Shown: piece after piece, positions 31,620 through 42,631 of the stretch
Layout of the letters: each line of letters opens with the position of its first letter
Position numbering within the stretch: the first letter of the stretch is position 1
Assembly: GCA_021186555.1 (NCBI GenBank)
Contig: JAJKFL010000003.1
Coordinates: forward strand, 23,951,908 to 24,015,907
Source: Reticulitermes speratus
Taxonomy: Eukaryota > Arthropoda > Insecta > Blattodea > Rhinotermitidae
DNA length: 64,000 bases
Reading direction: 5' to 3'
Notes under the pieces: model-generated
The model's input: only the letters and a program-made list of their open reading frames with translations
What the model was told of the DNA's origin: nothing
Database searches by the model: none
Program-made: the position numbers and the translations under genes

Positions 31620-33668
31620 GTAAACAAGCAGCACAGAAGTTTGATGCGGAGAGATTTAAGCTCAAGAAGCTTAAGTGAACTAGAGGTTGGGAAACAGTAT
31701 CAGATAAAGATCTCAAAGAAGTTTGAAGCTTTGGAGAAATTAAATGTTAGTGAGGACATAAATAGGGCTTGGGAAAACATTAAAGAGAGTATCAAAATCT
31801 CAGCTAAAAAGGGTCTAGGGCTGTATGAAAAGAAGCAACATAAACCATGTTTCGACGAAGAATGTTCAAAATTTTTAGATCAATGGAAGCAGGCTAAAAT
31901 GCAGTGGTTACAGAATCCAAACCAAAGTAATGTAGATAATCTAAACAATGTAAGACGTGACGCTAGTATATATTTCAGGAACAATAAGAAGGAATATCTG
32001 AAAGCTAAAATGTATGAACTTGAAACAAACAGTAGGAACAAGAATATTAGAGACTTCTATAGGGGCATCAATTACTTCAAGAAGGGTTACCAGCCTAGAA
32101 CTGATGTAGTAAAGGATGTTTGCAGACTCCCACAGTATTTTGGGTAGGTGGAGGAATAATTTTTTCAGCTATTGAATGTACATGGGGTTAATGATGTAAG
32201 GTAGACTACATAGAGCAGAACCACTGGTGCCTGAGCCCAGTGCCTCTGAGGTTGAGATGGCTACTGAAAAGTTAAAAAGGCACAAATCAACAGGTATTGA
32301 TCAAATTCCAGCAGAATTGATTAAAGCAGGAGGTAGGACAATTTTTTCCGATATACATAAAAGTATTAATTCTATTTGGAATAAAGAGGAATTGCCTGAG
32401 TAGTGGAAGGAGTCAATCATTGTACCTATTTATAAGAAGGGTGATAAAACAGATTGTTCTAATTATCGAGGCATATCACTTTTGTCAACCACATACAAAG
32501 TTCTATCCAACATCCTTCTGTCAAGGTTAACTCCATATGCAGAGGAAATTACTGGGGAGCATTATTATGGATTTAGATGTAACAGTTCAACTACTGATCA
32601 CATAGTCTGTATTCGTCAATTAATTGAGAAAAAATGGGAATACAATGAGGCAGTGCATCAGCTATTTATAGACTTCAAGAAAGCCTACGATTCAGTTGTA
32701 TAATATTCTCATTGAATTTTCTATTCCCATAAAACTAGTAAGGTTAGTAAAAATGTGTCTAAATGAAACCTATAGCTGAGTCCGGGTAGGCAAACATTTG
32801 TTGACACATTTCCTATTAAGAATGGTTTGAAAATAGATGATGCTTTATCGCCATTGATTTTCAACTTTGCTTTGGAATATGCCATTAGGAGGGTTCAGAC
32901 AAACCAGGAGGGCTTGAAAGTAAGTGGTACACATCAGCTTCTAGTTTATGTTGATGATGTTAATATATTGGGCGGAAGCGTACTTGCTATAAAGAAAAAC
33001 ACAAAGCTTTAGTAGTCGCTAGTAAGGAGATTAGTATAGAAGTAAATGCTGAGAAAACTAAGTACATGGTCATGTCTCGAAATCAGAATGCAGGACAAAA
33101 TCACAACATAAAGATAGATAAAAAATCCTTTGAAAATGTGGAACAGTTGGGAACAACCCTAACGAATCGAAATTCCATTCAGGAAAAAATTAAGAGCAGA
33201 TTGAAGTCGGGGAATGTTTTTTATCATTCGGTGCAGGATATTCTGTCTTCCAGTTTGCTATCCAAAAGTACGAAGATTAAGATATACAGAACTGTAATTT
33301 TGCCTGTTGTTTTGTGTGGGTGTGAAAGGTGGTCTCTCACATTGAGGGAGGAACATAGGCTGAAGGTGTTCGCGAATAGGGTGCTGAGGAGGATATTTGG
33401 GTCCATGAGGGACGAGGTAACAGGGCAGTGGAGACGACTACATGAACTTAATGATCTGTGATCATCACCAAATATTATTCGAGTGATCAAATCAAGAAGA
33501 ATGAGGCGGGAGGGGCATGTAGCACGTATAGGGAAGGGGAGAGATACATACAGGATTTTGGTGGGAAGACCTGAGTGAAGGAGACCACTTGAAAGACCCA
33601 GGCGTAGATGGGAGGATAATATTAAAATGGATCTTCAAGAAGTAGGATGGGGGCATGCACTGGATTGA
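31620..33668 (+). pseudogene. LINE-D reverse transcriptase and C-terminal domain
   Basis: Continues with [92 protein letters not shown] (motif A), GDALSPL-type motif B (here DDALSPLIFNFALEYAI), LLVYVDDVNIL (motif C with Val-Asp-Asp), TKYMVMSRNQNAGQNHNIKI, LRRIFGSMRDEVTGQWRRLH and KMDLQEVG. Stops and shifts occur near 32145, 32400, 32700, 32780, 33010 and 33460. The change of YADD to YVDD and the loss of frame indicate a dead copy. Confidence 0.8.
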
Positions 33669-33929
33669 TATGTCTCAGAATAGGGAGAGGTGGCGGGCTC
33701 TTGGGATTGCGGTAATGAACTTTCGATTTCCATAAAATGCTGGGAATTTCTTGACTAGCTGAGGACCTTTAGCTTCTCAAGAAGGACTCTGCTCCATGGA
33801 GTTAGTTAGTTAGTTAGTTAGTTGATTAGTTAGTTAGTTAGTTATAAGAAGGACAAGCAGGCGAAGCCAGAGACACTTCAAATAACAATTTTGTTTCAGA
33901 TATCCAGAGCATTGGACAGGAATGTACTT

Positions 33930-34110
33930 TCACAGCGTTTTATTCTCCAAAGGGGTAAACAGCCTCATGATGCGGTCCAGTGGCTGGCTGTTGCAAACAT
34001 GATAATGAATTTTCAGACTATGGTAAAAGGTAGGGAGTTTCTTGCTATCTGAGCAATTGTCAGTTTCTCGAGGATTTTGTTCCAAGAAACATGTTAGTTA
34101 TAGCCTGAAA
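33930..34110 (+). mobile_element. RTE-type LINE 3' tail fragment
   Basis: gtggctggctgttgcaaaca, gataatgaattttcagacta, gtagggagtttcttgctatc, tttctcgaggattttgttcc and ttagttat align in order with the last 150 bp of LINE-D. Only the 3' end is present, typical of 5'-truncated insertions. Confidence 0.6.
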
Positions 34111-34487
34111 TCAGTAATACTGCTTCATCATTTTACTATAATATTAGATTAATACTGTAGGTTCGTGTCATTCCTTGGACAGCTGCAAACTACACATGTG
34201 CTACAGATGACAACGCTACCTCCCCTGGAATTGTCACAGACACAGTCCTCCGCTCACGGATGGCAGAAACCGCAATACACTCCAAACCAGATCTGCCGTG
34301 CCTCTCTTAATTAGGTAGGTTCAGTTCTCAAAACTAACATTGCATCAGTCATACTTTAGGTGTTCACAGTAGGTACTGTGGAGAACTGATACAGGAATCT
34401 GTTACATAGAACGATCTATCCTTTATACGGTCCATATTATTTCTTGAATTGTAACATATTACATAATGACCAAGGTGAATATGAAGA

Positions 34488-34625
34488 ATGTTGTCTTCTG
34501 GGATATGACGCCGTGTAGTTCGGTACAAATGTAACTATGTTTCGGAGAATCCTACTTTACCCATCTTCACTCTACCCTGAAAATGAAAGTAGCAGGTTAC
34601 TCTGAAACGTCTTCAGCTCCTCGTT
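34488..34625. repeat. FB-family palindromic repeat, well preserved
   Basis: tcttctgggatatgacgccg, tgtagttcggtac, atgtttcggagaatcctac form one arm. The centre (acccatcttcactctaccct gaaaatgaaagtagcagg) folds back, and ttactctgaaacgtcttcag is the inverted counterpart of the arm's inner part. Confidence 0.6.
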
Positions 34626-34887
34626 TGTTTAACGAAGCGATCACCAGTTATTTCATTTATTGAGCCTAGAATTAAGGGTTGATTAGAAGGTAATGAACTG
34701 GAAACAATGTGATAGGCATCGATCGTTGTCCGGGACTTTCCTGGAGAACTAAGGACAAACAAAACGAATCTCAGTTACAGCAGCCTCTTTCTGGGTCCAT
34801 ATCGGACCACGAGTGCTACTCACTCAGCAACGAATTTCGGTGTGTTTGGTTTATGTTAAGCTCTATCTCATTATTTCTCTCAATCCG

Positions 34888-35055
34888 CAGTGTCCAGACA
34901 GGCTCTTGGGCCCATAGGTACCTGATGTAAAGCGGCCGGTGCGTGAAAACATTCAACTTCACCTAATGCCAAAGTTAAGAAACTGTACCCTCCCACGTGC
35001 CTTCATGGCTTGGTCTTACGTTAAACACAGCGACAAATTTACCTTTACCCAGTAT
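34888..35055 (+). mobile_element. SINE2 copy, 5' truncated
   Basis: gacaggctcttgggcccata, gtaaagcggccggtgcgtga, gccaaagttaagaaactgta, cgtgccttcatggcttgg and aaatttacctttaccc are the body and tail of SINE2. The tRNA-like head is missing. Confidence 0.6.
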
Positions 35056-35589
35056 TAGGCCAATTAAATTTACCCTATACGTTGTGATATTATATTAAAA
35101 GTAATAACCTTTACGTGTTACGGGGAGAGAAATGTGAAAGTAGTCATTTATGCAGTCTGACATCCATAACAATTATGATACTGCCTGCTACCAACAGTAC
35201 GTGTGAAGCTTATTAATCAGCTGAACTTCGCTGCCACAAACAAAACAGTGAGATGATATTAAAAAGTTCGACGCAACATGCGTACAGTTTTAACGAAAAT
35301 TGAATACTTTTTCAGCCTTACACCTATAACGAAATCCGCTTCGGCTAATACTTCGCGGACCGACACTTGTGCACGGCTCACAATATGCCAATATATTGAC
35401 AGGGCTAAGCAGTCACAAGGCACGCTACAAAAAACAAACTGCACGCTTAACCTCTTGGAACCTGAAATTAGAATAAATAATATACACAAATTTGTTCCTC
35501 ACTTCACAGAAAGTACAGTAGCTACGTCTCCATCGCCATCACCAAACCGTTTTTGTTGTTTAAGGGGGGAAAATAACACCACTTATTCT

Positions 35590-35825
35590 TCACCTTGGCA
35601 GTAGCTGGAAGTGAGTGGTCACCCTCATGCTCCGGCGCTTTATACCTGGGAAAGAGCTCTGGTACCCACTAAATAGGAGAGTGGGTGGGCACCAGAGCAG
35701 ATCTGGACTTTTCAGAGAAGATAAAACTTTCTTGTCCCTTTCGGGAATCGAAACACGATTCCTCGATTTTCCTGCCTGTAGCCTATTCATTATACTGACT
35801 AAGCTATCTTGGTTTAAGCGGAAAA
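35590..35825 (-). mobile_element. SINE2 copy
   Basis: On the - strand the order is tRNA-like head (ccaagatagcttagtcagta, then gattcccgaaagggaca), then a body ending with gcatgagggtgaccactcac. It lacks the final (tttacc) tail. The 161-residue frame on the - strand is a SINE artefact. Confidence 0.65.
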
Positions 35826-36079
35826 AAGAAAGGAATAAATAGTACTTGCATGGAAGAGAATCCTTCTTCAGAAGCTGATAGTCGGTCAAGTTTTTACTAC
35901 TTCCTTTCCGGAGCCAGTAGCCTATTAACATTAGGGCCATACGTGTGACTTCTAAGTGATCTCCCTGAATTAACATTTTCATACAGCTCGGGAACAATTT
36001 TGACCGTAGCTTTGGCACCCCTACTAAGCCCATCCGCCCAAGCAACATGACGCACGCCAGGTCTCTACTTGACACCCAG

Positions 36080-37150
36080 CTCGTGTGCCTCCCTGCTCAG
36101 CAAACGTGTTGTGTTTCACTGAAGACTGCTTCTCATGGTGTCGGATTTGGGCACACAAATTTTCTTGACATTCAAAAACAACTACGTGGCTCGTAAGTAC
36201 TCTGTAAAGACAGTTTTAGGCATATTCTCTCCTCCCTCCATAATATATTCTTGTTATAAATTGGATTAAATTAACGGAAAATAAGAAAGGAGCCTTTTTC
36301 GCCGAAAGAAACTCAGGAGTCATACACAAATATTATTTTTAGAAACTAGACACAAACTCACAAAACAATCACAAAACAAAGGACGCGGGCATTACCAATT
36401 CAAGGACTTCTCCGCTGCAGTAACACTTGCATGTGACGGACGTGTCGATGGTTGTCAGGGTGGAGAATCACGAAAGAGGTGCGGGGCAAATACAGGAATG
36501 TACAGAAGAATAAAACAAATTCTAGGTCTTATAAAACCTAACTGCTTACAGTTTGAAATGCACGAGGTATTATCATTAGCTGCAGATTGCACATTGTAAC
36601 TTGAGGTAGAAAAGTTCACGTGGGTGTCGGACGAAAAGAAAGCACTGTTCAAGTGATTTCTCAAAAAATGTAATTATCTGCTACGTCTTTATAGGCTTCA
36701 TATAGCTGTGTGTACCACATCATTGGACACTAAAGGATATGCAGTTTTGCCACGAAATATATTTGTAATGTGTTTTCTATGATTTTCACAATAAATGACA
36801 ATTATTGCTACACTAGATGGTCTTTATAATGGAGATGTAGTGGATTTGCTGTGAGGTAAGAAATTTTTAACATAATTTAGCTAAGATTCATAATTCAGAG
36901 GATTAATACAAAGTATCGTCCACTTAGTTTTAGAATATGGATATATATTTCTACGACTTTTTCAGACATATTGTGCTTTTGTAAAGTGAGGCTGTCATAA
37001 TGCAGACGTGTGTCTCAGTGCCAGATTAATCGCTGATTTCATGATAATGCACACCATCTCATGTAAACTTACTTTATCATTTCGTCTATATAAGAATACG
37101 TCGAAAAACTAGGGATGTTCCAGGCTCTATAAACATAAAGATTAGGGCAT
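36080..37150. other. Unannotated interval with a dispersed repeat
   Basis: About 36700-36970 shares order and short runs with 49140-49390: tgcagttttgcc/tgcattttgcc, ttctatgattttcac/tcatatgatttttt, then ctgtgaggtaagaa in both. This suggests an unnamed dispersed repeat. The rest shows nothing recognisable. Confidence 0.4.
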
Positions 37151-37154
37151 TCTA

Positions 37155-37265
37155 CTCAAGATGGAGACAACAGTTCCATTCGCAACGTGAGTACCAAACT
37201 ACACGGCATCATATGCCAGAAGATCACATTCCTAATATTCACCGCTGTAAAATCTATAATTTTAT
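37155..37265. repeat. FB-family half copy
   Basis: ctcaagatggagacaacagt, gtgagtaccaaactacacgg, catcatatgccagaagatca and cattcctaatattcaccgct match the right arm and its usual 3' flank (also at 15700 and 45290). Confidence 0.6.
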
Positions 37266-38450
37266 GACCATTTGTATAATTTATATCTGAGTAAATGCAA
37301 TCAATTTGAGCCTTAACATGTTGGTTAGAGGCAAAAAAAATAAATGAACAAGACAGAAGCCTGCTGTACTTGGTCTCATCGTAATTGGACGTAGTCCGGA
37401 GTCAGGACTCGGCTATTGACGGGAGGCATAAGGCGATATTTCATAGTCAAGGCTTAATGTCAGTTGTCAGACTGCGCTAAGGCATAATGCTGCAACACAG
37501 TAATGAACTTAGTTCGACGACAAATGGTACAGGTAGAAGTTTATTAGGCATTCGTAACCCTTGTGATGGTCATATCTATCCGTCTCTCCACCTAAACCAC
37601 TGGACAAGTTTTTTTTAATTCGATTTGATAGTATTTCGCTAAAAGTTGTAGAGCAATTTCAGTTTTCAGCCACATCAATCTATAGTAAGTGCACTTTGCT
37701 TAAGGTCATAAATACATAAGCAGGTCACAAGAAAGTTTAAAAGACTGCAAAGAAAGCCACTGTTAAATTTATGTCATGCATTTGGAGTGCATTCTGCAGT
37801 CTTGATGATCCGCAGCACACTGAATAGTAAACATGTGTTACAAAAAAATTTAAAATGTTTTTAAAAGTGTAATTGTAGTGTATTTCTCCAATTCCCGTAT
37901 TTTCAATGTCAGAGTCGTGTCAAAACAGTCACATGCACTAATCATGCATAGGGGGTGAAACTATTTAAAATTGGGAGATTTACGAAAGTAAATATCTCCA
38001 TAATGCAATATGAAAGGACGACAGTCCATCTTGAGAAGCTACTGAAGAAATTCCCCGCTTTTTGTAGAACCGGAAAGTTCATTACCACATGGATGCACAA
38101 ATTTTCCAGAAAATTAGGATTCACTTCAAAATTCTATGCACTAGGAGGGCGACATGACTAATGTTCCATACTAAGAAACTACAAATAGTATTAGGTGCCA
38201 CCGTACAAAATTTAGTCGCCATGGCAACATGGCGCCATGGATTTGTACACCCCTACATTACCGCGTTCGTCAGAGTCCTGTCCTGAGCTACTTGAACTCC
38301 GATTGTCATATTTATGTCAGGTCATATTCGTGTTAACATTGTCCACCTATATGCATCCCAAGACCACTGCGTACGCACATTTAATTCCCATCACCGACAA
38401 AATACAGTCTTATCGACTGACGCTTGTGTGAAATGAAACGCTTCCCTGTC
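37266..38450. other. Unannotated interval
   Basis: No gene recognised. A short frame at 37955-38161 contains HLEKLLKKFPAFCRTGKFIT, which resembles the [17 protein letters not shown]-type reverse translation of repeats common in arthropod genomes, so it is more likely repeat-derived than a gene. Confidence 0.4.
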
Positions 38451-38453
38451 TCT

Positions 38454-38489
38454 CACACACACACACACACACACCACACACACACACAC
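38454..38489. repeat. (CA)n microsatellite
   Basis: About 17 CA units with one interruption (accaca). Confidence 0.95.
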
Positions 38490-38504
38490 CTAGGTATCCT
38501 AAGT

Positions 38505-38625
38505 GGCCTCTTCCCTTCCGGTTTTCTAACTAAAATCTTGTATGTAGTTCCTACTTTTATAGTATAAGCTACATGTCTCCCCGAGCTCATTCTGTTTCAG
38601 TGGATCACCTAACAATATTTTAATC
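38505..38625 (-). mobile_element. RTE-type LINE fragment
   Basis: The - strand reads YKILVRKPEGKRPLRIPR, the conserved near-C-terminal block of the RTE-type LINE, and nothing else intact. Confidence 0.55.
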
Positions 38626-38918
38626 TAATATCGAGGCCTGTGGAATGAATTCGACAGAAGATCAGACCAGTAGGCTGATGGCTGGAGCAGGCAGATAATA
38701 ATGCAGTAGCATATCTCCGCCGGGCACAACAACGAGTGTTTTAAAGCAGCCGTGATCTGATGGCTGAAGGATAAACCAGTCCCACACAGTACTGCATCTT
38801 TCTCTGTCTAGTGTTCCACGAAGACGAGAAGAACTCACTACGTAGAAGCAGTGTGGGTTAATAACACTGTTGTACCTTTGCGTTTATAGTTAATGTGAAC
38901 ACAAGAAAGACGAATCAT

Positions 38919-39024
38919 AATAACCCCCCCCCCCCCGACTTACTGCAAGAACAGTAACAAAAGTAAAATAAACAACAAAAATTCGTAAAAGGACGTGCGG
39001 TTTAATGGGGGGGGGGGGGTTATT
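38919..39024. repeat. Inverted repeat with poly-C/poly-G arms
   Basis: aataa plus 13 C (38919-38936) and 13 G plus ttatt (39007-39024) form a perfect 18-bp inverted repeat around 70 bp. The equal run lengths and matching aataa/ttatt edges suggest a foldback element or a small MITE rather than two unrelated homopolymers. The homopolymers may also be assembly-sensitive. Confidence 0.75.
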
Positions 39025-39600
39025 TCAAATTAGCTATTATTGTGGTTGGAAAACAAAACAAATTATATTGGTATATACAAATGTATAATCGCGAACGGCG
39101 GCAATAGTACCCATGAGGTGCAGGACGCTGCCACTGGGAGAGACAGTTCGAATCTCGAAAGGGGAGTTTCTTGTATTTCCTTACACTTGCCTCCTACACA
39201 AATATCATTTCAGCGTAGCTACTCTGTGCAAGTGCCACTAAGGTAATTAATTAAAATACAGCAACATAGGCACAAGTAAAAGATAAATAGGAAGCTAAAA
39301 ATAAAATCGAAGGCCAGTTGATTAAAGGAACACAGCAGAAGTTAAACATCAAAAACCTTCCACGCTCATTGTAAAGTAACACTAAAAGGGACAGGATAAA
39401 TTACCTTACTTATCAACAAAACTCCTTATTATAAAACACGATTGCACCATTAAGGACTAAGAGATACATCCTACAGGTACGCATCGAGACTTGCACCGGT
39501 ATACAGTACTTAAAGAACAATATAAAATAATGGTTAAGATACTGGTCAGTTAACGTGTGCTATATGAAAAGCTGTAGAACAACTCCAATACAAACTTCAG
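39025..39600. other. Unannotated interval
   Basis: Nothing coding. A B-box-like gttcgaatctc near 39147 could be a relic of a tRNA-derived SINE, too weak to call. Confidence 0.35.
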
Positions 39601-39607
39601 GAAGACC

Positions 39608-39639
39608 CTGACGATGAACCAAATGGTTCAAAACATGTC
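39608..39639 (+). ncRNA. Hammerhead-like motif, CpG-decayed
   Basis: ctgacga core (39608-39614, allowed at the variable position), stem II gaacc/ggttc around aaat, then aaaac instead of gaaac, and catgtc as in minimal stem III plus cleavage triplet. The core G lost is within a CpG, so a C-to-T change on the other strand explains it. Probably inactive. Confidence 0.4.
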
Positions 39640-39884
39640 AGGCGTAGTGTAAAAGACTACAATTGAGTGGTTGTGTTAGACGGTGAACAGTGCCTATTTA
39701 TTCGTTAAGAAAAAGAGTAAGTCAGTGACTATAAAAATTCAAAGTGACTAAGCGGGAAACAGGTGGTATACGTACTTACCATTTGCCTCTAAAGAACTGA
39801 AGCTTGACTAAACCACTCAGAAGTGTTGGGATGTGGAAAGAAGTCTATAGCCCCACGCATTCTTGTCCTCGACACCAGACGGAT

Positions 39885-40075
39885 AAATGTTTCGGCCATT
39901 TTAGCCTCAAGGTAAAAGAGCCGGGTACTCATTTTATATGAGCCTGTATGGGCCGCAGAATAGGCCTGGACGTGATGTCGAGAAGTAAGGTTCTTGTTCC
40001 TGTCTGGAATCGAATTCCGATGTTCCAGCTCCTAAGCAATCATTTTGCATAATTATTCCGGCCTGATAAGTCATT
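39885..40075 (-). mobile_element. SINE2 copy
   Basis: In + orientation it reads agagccgggtactcatttta, ggcctggacgtgatgtcgag, ctggaatcgaattccgatgt and ttattccggcctga, i.e. body to tRNA-like head on the - strand. Confidence 0.5.
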
Positions 40076-40525
40076 TACATAGACGTCTTACCGTTGCAGC
40101 AATATCGCAGCCTGGTATCGTGTAGGCATTCACAAGTCTTAAAATAAGAAACTGAAATATTTCAGCGCACATAATTACGTATTGCCTTCCCGTTCATACT
40201 GCCATTAAAATGACACAACGATTTGTCTTGTGAGTAGTTGCAACAAGCTTGTCCACCACGAATAATAAGAATAACATAAAGCTAATGAGTACCGTGCCTG
40301 CGTCACTGGTACAAGTAATGGCTGACAATTGCGTGTTTGAAACTTGGTCCCTCACCCGAAGGTAAGAATGTAGACTGAGGCTTAATAGAACACACAGACC
40401 TATTGTACTGTACTCCTTCCATCGTCTCGAACTTGCTTAAAACGAAGCTGGCTTTTGTACGGAAACAGAGATTATCTAACTTAATGGATCCAAAACAGTG
40501 GGTTTTACAATTCTAATTTTTTACC

Positions 40526-40566
40526 CTGATGACGGAAGTAGGACCAGCTTCCGAAACACATTACTC
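40526..40566 (+). ncRNA. Hammerhead-like motif, partial
   Basis: ctgatga (40526-40532), one extra C, stem II ggaag/cttcc (40534-40538 and 40548-40552), gaaac. The stem I partners (ttac and gtaa) are offset by a mismatch and no clear cleavage triplet exists. Confidence 0.35.
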
Positions 40567-40787
40567 GTAATTAAAACGAGACGATGTGTTTGCTTAATAA
40601 CAGATCTTCGTCATAAACTTTCATACTTATATGGTGCCTGGGAAAGCTAAGAAAGGAGAAAACCGTATAATAAGAAGCTTCATGTTTTGTACTCTTCGCC
40701 AGATGTTATTAGGGTGATCAAATAAAAGAGAATGACATGGATGGGTCACATAGCACGCATAGGTGTGATGTTACTTATACACTATAA

Positions 40788-41083
40788 TAAAGGTAAAGGT
40801 CTTCCCGTAACATGCCATGCAGTCACAAAGATGGAGTATAGGTATAGCTCTACTCATTCTTAACCTCGGCGCTAGATAGGGGTGGATGGTAAACGCCACG
40901 CCCCGTCCGCACTACTCACGGGAAATAGCCCCTGTGCCCATTATACAGGAGGCTGGGTGAGCCCCAGGGCCGGTCTTGGACGAGTGTGGAGAAGAGAAAA
41001 CCTCTTGCCTCCATCGGGGTTCGAAACCTGAACCGTCCAGCCCATAGCGAGTCGCTATGCCGAATAAGCTACACCGGCCCCTA
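40788..41083 (-). mobile_element. SINE2 copy inside RTE fragment
   Basis: Begins (+ sense) with aaaggtaaaggt, the complement of the SINE2 tail. Then come the diagnostic ttcttaacctcggcgctaga, ggctgggtgagccccagggc and gttcgaaacctgaaccgtcc, and the tRNA-like head ending agctacaccggcccc. A well preserved, near full-length copy. Confidence 0.75.
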
Positions 41084-41240
41084 ATATAATTTATTTGACT
41101 ATCCTAAAGAGAACAGACCACTTGAGAAGATATTTATTAGTATCAATCCGAAATAAATATGGTTCGAGATGTGGAATGGATTATTCTGACTCGGAAAACG
41201 CCCTTATAGAGCGCGGTAATTCACCCTCGTATTCCATAAA

Positions 41241-41525
41241 ATGGAAGCCAATATAGCCCAATCGGTGACTAGACTACAGTCTGGACAACCGAGAAAAGAC
41301 GGTTCGATTACCGCCAGGTGTAAAACGTTTTTCTCTTCTCCAGGCCGTCCAAGCCGACTCTGGGGGTACAACCATCCTTCTTTTCGATGGGTAACTAGAT
41401 GTAAAGCGACTGGGGAGTGAAGCTGACCACTCACCTTCATCTACTGTAGTAGTTAAAAGTGGGTGGTACTATTCCTCTGCTCCCACACGTGACTTCATGG
41501 GGCAGAAAGGGACAACTTTGCCTGT
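41241..41525 (+). mobile_element. SINE2 copy with target-site duplication
   Basis: Flanked by attccataaa (41231-41240) and attcataaag (41526-41535), a near-exact target duplication taken from the LINE sequence. The tRNA-like head has tagcccaatcggtgactaga (A box region) and gacggttcgattaccgcc (B box). The body ends with gacttcatggggcagaaagg and gacaactttgcctgta. Confidence 0.8.
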
Positions 41526-41620
41526 AATTCATAAAGTTGGGGTAATTTCGTAACTGGCTGTGCAACTATTAGCTGTTCAAGAAGGAATGTACACAATGTA
41601 GTTAGTCTGCTACTAATTTC

Positions 41621-42630
41621 TATATCTTAAAGCGGAAAAAGCAAGTGTCTATATTGTGCAGGCGAAATTATTGATAATTTAAAACATAGATAGCTCTTGC
41701 TATACGTATCAACTGTTTTAACACTAAATGACTCTGCGCTTCTCACACACAATACATTTTCTTTCGTACGGTTCTCACAATAAACAGCGACTTATCATTG
41801 CGTGCATGTTCAGTTCAAGCGTGATTTGGTGATCAATGGGAGGGTTATCTGTTGAAACTATACCTTGAAGCCTCGGTACGCTGCCGGCAATGTTCAGCTG
41901 TGCAGTATGTTTCCATTCGTTTGTTGCATTCTTTAAGTCATTCATAACAACGTACACGGAAAGATTACAAAGAGTAAGGCATGACAGAGGGGAAAATATC
42001 AAAAGAGTAGCTATTAGTGAAATGTATAAATTTTCTGTCAGTGTTATTTTCTATTTGAAGGCCAAAATACTCAGCCGCTTACTGTAGAAATTGGTCAAGT
42101 TGGGACTGAAAGAAATGTCTTCAGTTTTCACGTTCAATAGAAGAAAGTTACTTTTATGAAAGATTACTTTTTTACAATTGCCCATTGAAATTTCACTGTA
42201 TTTTATGGTGGTTCACACTCGGTATTCTTCCGTTCCTGATCTGGATTCATATGACTTTGTTTCTGTTGTTCTGTTACATGAATGGCGCAGTATCCTTTTG
42301 CTGTCACGCTAAAAAGCCACGTGAATATGGCAACAAATACTGTGATTGGCGACTAGCAGGCTGTGGCACTATATAACAGGCAGCAGCGTAAAAAGTATGA
42401 AGAAATGTCACACTTCACTCTTAATTTAAAATTAAACCATTTTATTGCAAGACCTAAATTATTCTTACGGGGATTTTTAGTTCAATAATTAGATTCAAAG
42501 CACGCTAGATATCTTCTATTAACAGGTTCTACATGGACTGCATTCACGGGGCTTAGTGGCGGGCTCTGGTGAAGTGGTGTTGTTGATGATTGATTACTTC
42601 TTAGTGGTAAGAGGTCTGAAATGTTTATTT
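41621..42630. other. Unannotated interval
   Basis: No gene or named repeat recognised. Confidence 0.4.
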
Positions 42631-42631
42631 T

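Larger units (their letters stand above)
30606..33845 (+). mobile_element. LINE-D: near full-length RTE-type LINE with (TTAG)n tail
   Basis: The 5' leader from about 30606 (atgataagtgggtccctatc, then gatggtcctccagcttgggg and ggttgggcgagatgctaaca) precedes an ORF with endonuclease and reverse transcriptase. The 3' end reads ggactctgctccatggagtt followed by a run of about 14 ttag units (33800-33843, one interrupted). This is the craniofacial-development-protein-2-like/RTE type of LINE common in many animals. The ORF has numerous stops and frameshifts, so it is inactive, but it is the longest copy and serves as reference for the fragments elsewhere. Confidence 0.85.
40694..41620 (+). mobile_element. 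RTE-type LINE 3' fragment interrupted by two opposed SINE2 copies
   Basis: Pieces: 40694-40787 (SPDVIRVIK, stop, KRMTWMGHIARIGV), 41084-41240 (ctaaagagaacagaccactt, gagatgtggaatggattatt, agcgcggtaattcaccctcg) and 41526-41620 (gggtaatttcgtaactggct, ttcaagaaggaatgta, tagttag). They join into the 3' end of the same LINE as 30606-33845. Confidence 0.7.

Noticed and set aside
35590-36075. 161-residue frame on the - strand
   Set aside because: The C-terminal part is SINE2 sequence, and similar frames arise from other SINE2 copies. No protein family recognised for the rest.
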